Below are positions 11,795 to 22,635 of a stretch of DNA of 64,000 bases, one piece after another (within the stretch, counting starts at the first letter, position 1; every line of letters begins with the position of its first letter). The translations under genes were made by a program, and so were the position numbers. The notes under the pieces were generated by a model. The model saw only the letters and a program-made list of their open reading frames with translations. It was not told the origin of the DNA and ran no database searches. The DNA is from Prosapia bicincta (Eukaryota; Arthropoda; Insecta; Hemiptera; Cercopidae), in assembly GCA_036971475.1 (NCBI GenBank), contig JBAIZL010000376.1:7749501-7813500 (forward strand), given 5' to 3'.

Positions 11795-12091
11795 ATGTCA
11801 TCATCAGTGTCGGCAAAGTTTTCAGCTTTAAATTCTGTAGATTCTATGCCTATACGCGATCTAAAGATAGGCATGGCATATAAAATTGTAAATGCGCGTT
11901 TTGTCGAAGCAAAGTATGGTAACACCGTACTTGTAGACTTACAGGTAGATGATGAAGACAGACGTGCTGTCTTTCTTCCAAAGCGATACGCTACGGCGTT
12001 GACTGTGGAAGATTTGAGCTCTATTTTAGGCAAATCTTTAACTGTTATCGAACATGTCGGCCAGACTGTGAATTTGGCCATTACAGAGTAA
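11795..12091 (+). CDS. 98-aa hypothetical protein, possible OB-fold type (right arm copy)
   Basis: A single-exon frame from ATG (11795) to TAA. A longer reading from 11777 would need a TTG start, so the ATG is preferred. The serine-rich N-terminus (about 20 residues) is followed by a compact body: 'DLKIGMAYKIVNARFVEAKY' then 'GNTVLVDLQVDDEDRRAVF' and 'LPKRYATALTVEDL'. The pattern of alternating strands, a YG turn, acidic 'DDED' and the 'VFLPKRY' strand resembles small OB-fold nucleic-acid-binding proteins of the type seen as uncharacterised proteins in arthropod genomes. That likeness is from memory and not tested. There is no signal peptide or membrane segment. A TATAAAA box lies 86 bp upstream of the ATG. 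It is the only gene-like frame in the palindrome with ordinary protein composition. Confidence 0.65.
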   Translation: MSSSVSAKFSALNSVDSMPIRDLKIGMAYKIVNARFVEAKYGNTVLVDLQVDDEDRRAVFLPKRYATALTVEDLSSILGKSLTVIEHVGQTVNLAITE

Positions 12092-12394
12092 TATTATTCA
12101 TTAACACGTTTCAGCATGTTTCTTTTTTATAAATTTTACAGTGCCTCTATCTTTGTTTAATCTATGCGCTATTGAGGTCTGCGCATGCGTATAGAACAGA
12201 CATGATATAGACAGTTTGGACTTACCTGTATCTGTAAAGCTAGCGTTGATAAAATCTTTTAAAGACTATATCTGTTTAAGCCCGTTATTTAAGTTATTTA
12301 GTTTTGAAGACTTTCTGCAATCAACCCAGGAGGAGAGCTATACTTTGATCAACTATTGTGATCCGTTAAACTGCAGGTCATACATTCACGAGAG

Positions 12395-12433
12395 ATGGCG
12401 TCTACGTCACAACAACCTATAAACACTCGCATT
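12395..12433 (+). CDS. candidate 13-codon first coding exon with GTAAGT donor (right arm)
   Basis: The ATG at 12395 sits in 'gagatggcg', a good initiation context. It encodes MASTSQQPINTRI and is followed at 12434 by GTAAGTA, a consensus 5' splice site. About 300 bp downstream begins the minisatellite, every unit of which resembles a 3' splice site. If the exon were joined to any of them, the frame would stay open for hundreds of codons because all frames are open there. No homology supports this; it rests on signals alone. A larger frame in the same place (12216-12422) starts at TTG, not ATG. Confidence 0.35.
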
Positions 12434-12741
12434 GTAAGTAACTAGTCTTTTTTTTTAAATTATGTTAACTCTAGATGATACAATAGGTGTTTATTTATAG
12501 GAGAGAATATTTTCACACTTCATTTTTCGAATTATCTGAAGCCTAGATCATAGATTATATTGAATGATTGGTAGTTTATTTTCATTAGCGTTTAATATAT
12601 ATATTTTGGATACGAGATATTATATGTTAATGTCAGGTCTTTTTCAATTTTTGTAAAGCTTTAGATTACACACTATATTGAATGAGCGGTAGTCTATTTT
12701 CAATAGCGCCTAATATATATTGTGGACATGAGGTAGCGTCA

Positions 12742-14007
12742 TTTCTTCCAGGTCCTTGTTTCTTTTATCGGTCCATGTCCTTACTTCTTCTATCAGTCTA
12801 GGTCATTGCTTCTTTTATCTGTCCCGGTCTTTGCTTCTTCTATCTGTCCAGGTCCTTGGTTCTTCTGTCTGTCCAGGTGCTTACTTCTACTATCTGTCCA
12901 AGTACCTGCTTCTTCTATCTGCCCAGGTGCTTGTTTCTTTTATCGGTCCAGGTCCTTGCTTCTTCTATCAGTCCATGTACTTGCTTCTTCCATCGGTACA
13001 GGTCCTTGCTTCTTCTATCTGTTCAGGTATTTGCTCTTTTTATCGGTCCAGGTCCTTGCTTCTCCTATCTGTCCATATCCTTACTTCTTCTATGTATCCA
13101 TGTACTTGCTTCTTCTATCTGCCCAAGTCCGTGCTTCTCATATCTGTCCATGTCCTTACTTCTTCTATCTGTCCAACTACTCGCTTCTTCTATTTGTCCT
13201 GGTACTTGCATATTCTATCTGTCCAGGTCTTTGCTTCTTCTATGTGTCCATGTATTTGCTTCTTCTATCTGTCCAGGTCAAGGACCTCCTCCTATCTGGC
13301 AAGGCTTCTCCTATCTGTCCATATCCCTGCTTCTTCTATCTGTCCAGGTACTTGCTTCTTCTATCCGTCCAGGTCAAGGACTTCCTCCTATCTGGCAAGG
13401 CTTCTCCTATCTGTCCATATCCCTGCTTCTTCTATCTGTCCAGGTACTTGCTTCTTCTATCCGTCCAGGTCCTTACTTCTCTTATCTGTTCATGTCCTTG
13501 CTTCTTCCGTCTGTCCAAGTATTGGTTCCTCTACGTGCCAAAGTCCTTGGTTCTTTTATCTGTCCAGATATTTGTTTCTTCTATCTGTCCGGGACGTTAC
13601 TCCGTATACCAGTCCAGGTATTTGCTTCTTCTATTTGTCCAGGTTCTTGCTTCTTCTATCTGTCCAAGCCTTACCTCATCAATCTCTCTGGGTCATTGCT
13701 TCTTCAATCTGTCCAGGCCCTGCCTCGTCTACCTATCCATGTCCTAGCTTCTTCTATCTGTCCAGATCGTTGTTTCTTCTATCTGCCCAAGCCCTACCTC
13801 GTCTACCTGTCCAAATCCTTGTTTTTTCTATCTGCCCAGGCTTTGCCTCGTATACCTGTCCGGGTCCTTTATTTTCCTATCCATCCAGGTCTTTGCTTCT
13901 TCTATATGTCCAGATCCTTGCTTCTTCTGTCTGCACACGTATTTGATTCTTCTATGTGTCCAGGTTCTTGCTCTCTTATCTGCAAAGGTATTTATTTTTT
14001 CTGTACA
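12742..14007 (+). repeat. 25-bp minisatellite, about 50 units (right arm)
   Basis: The mirror of 5530-6795, reading in the + direction as a pyrimidine run, 'ctgtccag', then 'gt'. Each unit therefore looks like a splice acceptor whose AG is joined directly to a GT. The array ends near a strong acceptor/donor pair 'tttctgtacag|gtaactg' just after 14000. It lies downstream of the 13-codon exon candidate at 12395-12433 on the same strand. Confidence 0.92.
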
Positions 14008-14476
14008 GGTAACTGCTTATTATTTTTATAATATGAAAATAGACCACCGGTAGCTATCTGTCTTTGCGGTTCTAGGGATTTGCGTTATCTCTGCATGCCT
14101 GCACATGTAGGTCAAACGTGTTCACTCAAGCGATAAGGCTTTGTTACACTGTTTATTTTTTTACCTTTGGAGGTAGGCCCTACTAGATACCTCTGTTGGT
14201 ATACCTGGTATGTTTTTAGATATTTTGTTTTTAAGGCGCTGGCCCGTCAGGGTTCGAGTGAGCGCCCTACGCGGCATTTAACATTCAACTTGTATCCCTC
14301 ATTACCCTGGGTTATACCGTTCATTTTAGGGTGGGCCCTGAGTCGTTCGAGCGTTGATATTTCATATATTAAACAGTTATATCTTAAGAAAACCCCACGC
14401 CGGTAGCTACCTCCGGGGAGGGTTTTGAGGATGTCCCGGGGTGGTTGCGTCATAGGCCTGATTTGGTTTTTTCCAT

Positions 14477-14767
14477 TAATTACCTCTAGAAGTAGTCAAA
14501 CACACCTCATAGTCTATGATCATGGCCATTCAGAGCCGCCTTCATCCGTTCCAACCCATGGGGATGGTCCTGATCGTTGTTGAGATCACCCCATACCTGT
14601 GGGTAGGTTTGATCCATTTTTACCTGCCTAGGTTATCCAATAACTACCTCTAGACGTAGTCACCCCATAGTCTATGATCAAGGTCATTCAGAGCCTTCTT
14701 CATTCATAACAACCCCGGGGATGGTCCTGAACGTTTTTGAGATCACCCCTTCTACTATGTGTTGGTT
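14477..14767. repeat. direct duplication of a roughly 170-bp unit (right arm)
   Basis: The mirror of 4770-5060. At 14736 and 14744 it differs from the left arm. The 14744 base turns 'gataacccc' into 'gatcacccc', the form present in the adjacent unit. Confidence 0.7.
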
Positions 14768-15345
14768 AGGTTGGATCCAATTTAGCTGGGATGTGCAGGT
14801 CTGAGCAGGTACAGGCTTTTTTGTTGTTTTTTCCCTTTATAAAGCTAGGAAATACCCACGACAGAGCATGCAGGAGCTCCGAGACTAACCTTATGCTAAG
14901 AGATATTTGAGTTATTATTATTTCACCTCTACACATAGCGGTTAGGAATGCAAGTATCTAGATAAACTTGTATATTTGCTACACACAATATTACGCGTTA
15001 CAGAGAATCGACCTTGTTATTCGGGAACAGACATAGAGCTTGGTGTACTGGTATTCATACTCTTCACACATCTCCCTCCTGCGGGAGCGGGTGTCCGTGT
15101 GTTGTGTGTCCGTCAGGCATAAGCATACCGAGCGCCTGCAGTATGATAGGCCGATTCTCGCACAACCAGTTGACTATTTGAACTTGATGTATGTTGATCG
15201 GTTACACTTAGCGTAAGACGTTGGTCGGTTGATCAAACCGATCGTTTTTTAGGCATTTTTATATATTATTTAAACCAACCATTGGGGCGACCTCAACCCC
15301 TCATCTAACCAACACACACCCCATACTCCACTTTTACATAGGACA

Positions 15346-15665
15346 CTAGAGCGAGACACCATCTTGTTCCCGCCAAATGGGCGTCACCATCTTGTTCCCT
15401 CCATATAGGCGCCGTCTTCATGTTCCCGCGCTTATGGGCGCCGCCATCTTGGAAAGGGGTTGGGGTAGCAAATCCGGCTTTCCTATTGGCTTGGTGTAAA
15501 TGTTGTTCCCGCCATATGGGCGCTGCCATCTTGGAAAGGGGTTGGGGGTAGAAAATCCGGCTTTCCTATTGGCTCGGTGTAAATGTTGTTCCCGCCATAT
15601 GGGCGCCGCCATCTTGGAAAGGGGTTGGGGGTAGAAAATCCGGCTTTCCTATTGGCTCGGGCCCA
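15346..15665 (-). promoter_or_regulatory. tandem array of CCAAT / YY1-like / E2F-like sites (right arm)
   Basis: The mirror copy of 3872-4191. Seen on the + strand it reads as E2F-like 'ttcccgcc', then 'gccgccatcttgg' starting near 15440, 15522 and 15605, then 'cctattggctcgg'. The orientation is again towards the centre, so the two arrays face each other across about 11 kb. Confidence 0.6.
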
Positions 15666-16976
15666 AGTGCGCCGTCTACCCTGTAGCCTTCTCTACTGGC
15701 GATACCTTGTTCAGATCGTGTTATATTACGCAGGAGGCACCACAAGCAGGCGATCTGTCACTCCCCGACTAATATGTAACGTATTAAAGAAACAAAACTA
15801 GGGAGACACTATACTTGCAGTACAGGTTTAGGATGTGTTCTCGTCTTATATATTTTGTACTGTACAGTAGTTACTTATCACAAAGATATGTGATTATTCT
15901 CCTAACATCCATTATACTGTACCCTAGGCGTACTACTAAAACGTATAGACATATCTTATTTATAACAAGTGGCGTTATCGTCACTAAAAAATTAACGACG
16001 AGTCAATCCGCATTCAATTCTATACATACGTTTATCATATCTTCTGTTTACTTACTGTTCATTTACTAGTTTTCGAAATTCAAGCATCAATAAACGTATC
16101 CGGCGGCCGTAAATAAATCAAAATTAGTTTTCCCGTTAGATATTAAACAGGTATTGCATTCGATGGTCGTGTCTGCTAGTTTTGGAAACGTCGCGCCTAC
16201 TTGTATAACTTTTTATTTCGGATTGAATCAAATCTTAAATACACAATAAAAATATGATTGTAATTATCTACAACTTAAACATATCATATTATATTATAAG
16301 TGTACAGTGTTATAAGTGTACGTATAGCTTAACTACTACAGGTAAGTTCAACGAACGCAAACCCCGCGAATAACGAGGGATATCAGTTAGGAAAACTGTT
16401 TGTAAAATATTTGAACTTGTGTTATCGTAGCACACTCTCGCTATCTAACAAAGGGCGGTCAGTTGTAAATCTTCGCCGAAAAACGGTTACTGCACGCACC
16501 TGGTATACCATTAATATTATTAGGCCTCTAAAAGTTTCATTATGGGTAAAGCAAGACGTTTTTCGATTACTGGAGAAGCAATTTAGTTGGACATCAAGGG
16601 TAGATGCAGAAAATTATAATGGTGGATCGAGTTTATGGTGACACGTCCACGAACACCTGTTCTTGGGAAAGTTTTAGAAATTCCCACCCAAGATAAAGGA
16701 AAAGCGAGGAAGAATGACATGCTGACATAGTGGAATAGCATTTAGCGCTATAAGGACGTCAATCGAATATGAAGAAAGGATGAAACCCGTACGGAAACGA
16801 TCCAAAGAAGAACACGAGAATTAGTCAAGTTCCAAGACTCGAAATCGTAAAAATGCAAGACTCGAAAGAAATATGATACTTTTAGTAAACAACGTTAAAA
16901 TTAAATAAAGTAAAGTCGGAATAAAAAAGTATTAAGTGATTTTTAGTAAGGTAGATAATTGAATAGAAAGTGATAC

Positions 16977-17561
16977 TAAGCGAGGGAGATAAAAAGTAAT
17001 ATGTGTGATTAAGTAAGGTAGATAGTTAAGTAAAAGGCTATATTATGCGAGGAGATAAAAAAGTAATATGTGTGATTAAGTAAGGGGGATAGTTAAGTAA
17101 AAGGCTATATTAGGCGAGGAGATAAAAAAGTAGTACTTGGGATTAAGTAAGGGAGATAGTTAAGTAAAAGGCTATATTAGGCGAGGAGATAAAAAAGTAA
17201 TATGTGTGATTAAGTAAGGGAGATAGTTAAGTAAAAGGCTATATTAGACGAGGAGATAAAAAAGTAGTACTAGGGATTAAGTAAGGGAGATAGTTAAGTA
17301 AAAGGCTATATTAGGCGAGGAGATAAAAAAGTAATATGTGTGATTAAGTAAGGGAGATAGTTAAGTAAAAGGCTATATTAGGCGAGGAGATAAGAAAGTA
17401 GTACTTGGGATTAAGTAAGGGAGATAGTTAAGTAAAAGGCTATATTAGGCGAGGAGATAAAAAAGTAATGTGTGTGATTAAGTAAGGTAGATAGTTAAGT
17501 AAAAGGCTATATTAGGCGAGGAGATAAAAAAGTAGTACTTGGGATTAAGTAAGGGAGATAG
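16977..17561. repeat. 67-bp satellite, nine units, alternating two variants (right arm)
   Basis: The mirror of the left array, with the same nine units, the same A/B alternation in reverse order and the same point variants. Tandem arrays normally change copy number quickly, so identical arrays indicate very recent duplication or active homogenisation of the arms. Confidence 0.9.
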
Positions 17562-18118
17562 TTGAATAGTGAGTTAAATTAATTATAGAAATAAAGTCAT
17601 TTACGCATAATAGCATTTAAAATGACTAGAGAAAGTGAAATTGAATAGATATTTGAATCAATAGGTGAAGCAATAGATATATGAATAGGTGAATGGGTGT
17701 CAAATAACGTAAAATAAAAAACCACGTAAGCAATAAGTATTAATTTATCTAAAATTTAAAGCCAAGTCTTTAAAGGCAAAAAATATTAAGAGCTTTATAA
17801 ATATTTTTAGTAACTCTTTAAAACCATAATTAGTCATTCAAATATAAAATTCATCAAACCAAGTGCAGCAACCTGTACACGTCTTAAGATAATTTAGGAC
17901 ATTTTATAAGAATTGCTAATTTAAAAATAATTATAAGTGTTTTGTTGTCTATCGGGAAATTATAGCTTTAAAAATTTATGTATGTATATCTACCTGTAAA
18001 TAATACAACTTTGAACCAAATTAAAATAAATCAGTTATTGTCAAAGCAAGAGCTACGTCTTAATTTAGAATCCTTAGAATTAAAGATCCTGTAGGAAAAT
18101 TAGAGCAAGGGTACATTG

Positions 18119-18120
<2 letters not shown>

Positions 18121-18165
<45 letters not shown>
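18121..18165. repeat. (AT)n microsatellite, right arm
   Basis: The mirror of 1375-1416 with about 2 extra bases. Confidence 0.95.
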
Positions 18166-18167
<2 letters not shown>

Positions 18168-18459
18168 CATACAGAAATGAACTACCATCGAATAATTTTC
18201 CAAGCTACATTTTTGGAAGAATAAAATTAGTTTTTAATTATAATTAGAGATTTATATTTATGAATGATCTTTCAGTTAACAACTTGCACGGAGCCAAGTT
18301 CCAGGTGTAAAGTACAAGACATACGTCAGGAGCTGTGATTTGGTCAAACACTTGATTGAGGAAAGGGTGTGTTATAAAAGACCTAATAAATAGTAATTTT
18401 ATTGAAACAAGTAATATTGAAAAAGGCCTTGTGGTGATAGGATTCATAATATAATTTTA

Positions 18460-18462
<3 letters not shown>

Positions 18463-18494
<32 letters not shown>
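18463..18494. repeat. (AT)n microsatellite, right arm
   Basis: The mirror of 1045-1076. Confidence 0.95.
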
Positions 18495-18496
<2 letters not shown>

Positions 18497-18907
18497 CAAT
18501 CACTTACAAATTACATTAAAGCAGGCGTGCAATTTAAAATAGTCGAGGAGGGGGAGGTGCAGGGATTAAATAACTATTAGGCTGAGATTCTTAGTTATGC
18601 ATCATGGTAAATCAGTAAGCATGTAATTAAGTGAAGGTCTTGCTGTAATCGATTGCCATAAAAAATAACGGAAACTGCACTTTATTCAATGACAAAGAAA
18701 ATGATAGTCGATTTTAAATATGTTATTCATATGTTATATCGATTAACTGTATAATTGTAGAGGAAAATAATATTATTACTATGCATAATATTTTAGGTCA
18801 CGAACTATTGAAAAATTAAAAAAAGGATTGTGTTGACAATGTTAACCGATATCTAATATCGTCTTAAAAGCAGACTCATTTATAGTTATCAAGGTAGTTT
18901 ATATCTG

Positions 18908-21900
18908 GGTGATAAGATGAAAGCGGTCGCAGTTGACAACATTTCAGTATAATTGGTTTGTATAACCCACCAGGAATTTGGCCTGCTTATTAAACCATTG
19001 AAGGAGTCATAAAACCAAACACTCTCCTTGTAGGAGACTTTAATAGTCCATCTGCACGATGGGGTTACCCAAGACTAACAGCAGTGGAAGGTGCCTGGAA
19101 GAAATGGTTGGCAGCAACCTCCTGGAAATTATAAGAACTCCTCCTACCTTTTTATATTTCGCCAGTAAATTATCTAGATCCGACCTTGTGATGGTGCATC
19201 CTAATATCTCAAACGAGACAAAACTAATATTGCTGGAAGACTGTGGAGACTGTGGCTACACAGCACTATTAATTAAGACAACCACCTTCAAAGCAGCATA
19301 TAGAAATGCATGAGCTCCGAGATGGAACATTAGACAGGCAAATTTGATCAGGTTCAAGGTACTTACAAACAAATTGTTGAACCTAGCTTTAGTTCCTGAA
19401 TTGCTAGAGTCAACTGTTAGCAACTTCAACTCTGCTCTCCTAGAATGCGCTTAAAAATCAATACTTTGATGTCAAGTCAGGCAACATAAACCATTGGGGA
19501 ATGCGACACTGACATACCTTAAAAAAACCGTGATAAAGCTAGGTATGAAGCAGAAAAGTCAAGTTCAAAGAAAGACTTACTAGTAAGTAAGTATATAAAA
19601 AAGAGCCAGGAACCACTAAACCAAGAAATAAAAAGCTCGAAGCGAACTGCCTTTAATAACTTTATAAGCAAGCTGGACTTTAGGAAAGATGGTGCTAAGG
19701 CCCACAGGTATATCTCCCGCCATTATAATGATTATGCTCAAAACTAACTCCAGCTCCTCATCTGTGGTAACAAAACACTCGTTGATGCGAGAGACATTGC
19801 AAATGCTCTTTGTAAACACTTCGCCAATACCAGTCGTACACTCTATAATAGAAAAATTGCAAAAACCCTTACAAAATATCCAAATAACCTATGTCTTGAT
19901 GAAGAGTGCCAAAGGCTCTTTGCACTCTATTTCGCCATTCCTTAACTGGATTTGACTCTTTTACAGACAAACAAAGAGGGAAGCTGCAGAAATGGTTTTA
20001 ATCCTCCAAGAATTCCTAAAACACCTTGGAAACAATGCAAAAATTGTCTTCCTTGCTGTCATCCATCTCACTTGGAGAATGCATTTTTCAAATCAATGGA
20101 GAAAGGCAGAAACAATTCCTATCCTTAAAGCTGGAAAACAAGCAAGTGTAGCTAAGAGCTACAGGCTAGTATCTCTCGCCAGTGCTTGCAGCTAAGTTGC
20201 TGCGAGAATGATAAATAACCGACTTACACAGTATTTGGAGTCACGCAAAATAATTGATGATGCCCAAGTGGGCTTTAGAAATTATAGAGGCACCATGGAC
20301 CATGTTGTAAATTTCACTCAAAATGTTGAAGACGGATTCCATAGGAAGCTGTCAACTTTAGCAGTCCTGGTAGACCATAAGGCCGCTTATGATACAGTTT
20401 GGCGAACAATGCTCATCCACAAACTGATAGAATATGGGATATCTGACAACCTATTGAACTGGATCAAGCCCTTCCTGTTCCACAGAGTAATCTGAGTCAA
20501 TTTTTCTAACAGTCCATCAACATTTTGTATCCAGAGGCAAGGAATACCCCAAGGGGCAGTAATTTCATGTACATTGTTCAACCTTATGATAACTGACGTC
20601 ATAGATACCATGCATGCCATACCTGGTATCCAGGCCCTGTTGTATGCTAACGATCTTCTCTTGTGGGAGAGCAGCACTAACATCTTTACTCTGCAGAAGT
20701 GTATGAACGATGATTTGCTGAGACTTCAAAAATGGGCAGAGCATAATACTTTGACCGTAAACACATCAAAAACGACGTTCCAACTTTTCTCATTCTCCAC
20801 CAAAATTCCAAAGGTGAGCTTAACATATAAGAACTCAATGTTCTAGCAGCGATATTTCAAGATACTTGGCAGTTGAATTGGGATACTTGGGAGCCCAGTG
20901 TGCTGAAAAGGCTATAAAAAGAACAAGATTACTCAAGAGACTAACAGCTACTACTTGGGGAGCTAACCAAGATGTTTTAAAGACTGCCTACAAATCATAT
21001 ATAAGACCAATCTTAGAATATGGTTCCGAGGTGACAGCCACGGCCAGTAAATGCACCACAAATTTACATGTATTGTGCTAAAAACAATGCCTTAAGAGGG
21101 ATAACTGGTGCGGCCAAATCCACTCTTATTGCTTCAATGAAGGCTCAAACTGAGGTTGAACCACTACAAATATGCAGGGAAATGTTAGCCCTATGTTTTT
21201 GGGAACGATTTAAACGAACAAATAATTCTTGGGACGAGTACCATAAACCCACAGATATGCTAAAATCCCAGAGAACACCCATTGTCTGTTACCAGGATCT
21301 TTTTTAAAGTATGGAGTCACTCCCGGAGAACCAGCTCCACTTACTGCTTTTCAGGACTGCTTCCAGGAGCTCCCTGAGGCAGAGCTTCTCGTGACAGATC
21401 ACCACTTGCCGAAGCATGCATCTTCGGATCAGGAGCTTAGAAGTGCAACACTCCGAACTATCAATGAAAAAAAACCCTGCACCAGAATGGCTTCAAACTT
21501 TCCATTCCTGGATCAGGCGAACAGGTGCTGCACACTGCTGCATATATTTTGAGGTATTTTCTGCTGTCGGGGCCTACCTTATATCGGTGAGGTAGCTGCC
21601 ATATATACAGCAATTAAACTTGAGAACCTGACTGCTCCGGGCCGTTTTTCTTGGTAACTGTAAGACCGGCATCATGAACATCTTTTGAGAACTCACGGAC
21701 CGACTGTAGTAGAACTATAGAATGTAGAAGAAAACTAAATGCTCTCATAAATGCCGGGTGGGTACTAAATTTCCTCTGGATCCCGAGCCATGTAAACAAC
21801 ACTGGCAATAAAAAGGCTGATCAACTAGCCAAGCAGGGAACAAGGCTCCCTCGGCCCGAGCATTTGAGTTCACTACATTCCACCAAAAATGGAATCAAGG

Positions 21901-22135
21901 TCGATTGAGGGAGCTCTCAGCAGGAAAACGATGGGAATGTCTTGTGACGGGTAGACCAATTCACCACAACCTACCCCGATATGTTAACGTTTCAGCTTTT
22001 AGATTGAAGACCGGTCATGATTCCTTGCTGCGCACCTCCCATGGTTACAACAGTCCAATTTTCAGGGAGGCCCATCTCTACTGGTCAGCGCGTCACCAAG
22101 TGTCTCAACTGCCAAGGTTGGGCGTTGGCTAGTAA
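18908..22135 (+). pseudogene. LINE ORF2 pseudogene (endonuclease, RT, RNase H), 5' cut by the palindrome
   Basis: Pieces of one retrotransposon polyprotein appear in order, in shifting frames with stops. The endonuclease has 'VYNPPGIWP' (about 18957) and 'LLVGDFNSPSARWG' (about 19024). The linker has 'ISKLDFRKDGAK' (about 19670). RT motif A is 'LVDHKAAYDTVW' (about 20370), motif B 'GIPQGAVIS' (about 20541) and motif C 'LLYANDLLLW' (about 20640). The thumb region has 'LKTAYKSYIRPILEYGSE' (about 20977). RNase H has 'GEVAAIYTAIKLENL' (about 21590) and 'LWIPSHVNNTGNKKADQ' (about 21772). The C-terminal region has 'FRLKTGHDSLLRTSHGY' (about 21990). The domain order fits the Jockey/I supergroup with RNase H. 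In motif C the first catalytic aspartate is asparagine (A-N-D, not A-D-D). The sequence upstream of the endonuclease fragment is missing because the palindrome begins there. Confidence 0.9.
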
Positions 22136-22635
22136 GTAAGTATATTAGCCGGATATACTGTAATTTAGCCAACCGCGGATAAGGGATAAAGGGGATAAGG
22201 GAAACCGAAAATACCGAACACACTCATCTCGACGGACTACTTTATAAATAGACCATAAACCCGTAATAGATCAACTTATATCTCAACTTCAGACGGCGTA
22301 AATATCCAAACTCAAATATAGCCCACCATGCATTGCTATCTGTCAGATTTACTATAAACATTGCAGTGCACGACCAAATAGGGCTTTGTGGTCTAAAAGC
22401 CCTTCAAGTTAGGTATGAATGTAGTCAAATCAGTCATCGGTTAAACAATTACAGACGAATTATTCGAGACAACAAATAATATTCGTGTTTAGATTACTTG
22501 GCAAAAATAAACGATGATTTTATTTCTTACCGATATCTTCGTGGTACACATTTTGTAACATGTTTTCTGAAGGCGAAACACTAATTATAATTTTATTGTT
22601 CTAACTTTGAGATGAATAAAAAAACGAAAAGTAAA
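22136..22635. other. no gene seen
   Basis: AT-rich sequence after the LINE tail. A short GC-richer stretch at 22165-22215 repeats 'gataaggg'. Nothing else is recognisable. Confidence 0.4.

Larger units (their letters stand above)
9856..18907. repeat. right arm of the 18.3-kb palindrome (inverted repeat arm B)
   Basis: This 9,052-bp reverse complement of 632-9681 starts at 'aatgaaacg' and ends at 'gtttatatctg' (18907). Positions that differ from the left arm are 9900, 9979, 14736, 14744, 14822, 16891 and 18305, plus two extra bases in the (AT)n tract at about 18121-18165. Immediately after 18907 the sequence becomes the interior of a LINE. Confidence 0.97.

Noticed and set aside
12216..12422. 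68-codon frame before the tiny exon (mirror 7115-7321)
   Set aside because: It begins at TTG, has no family likeness, and overlaps the better-signalled ATG exon candidate in another frame.
632..18907. Reading the palindrome as the terminal inverted repeats of a classical DNA transposon
   Set aside because: There is no transposase, no integrase or polymerase frame, and no target duplication at 632/18907. The arms make up 99 percent of the object.
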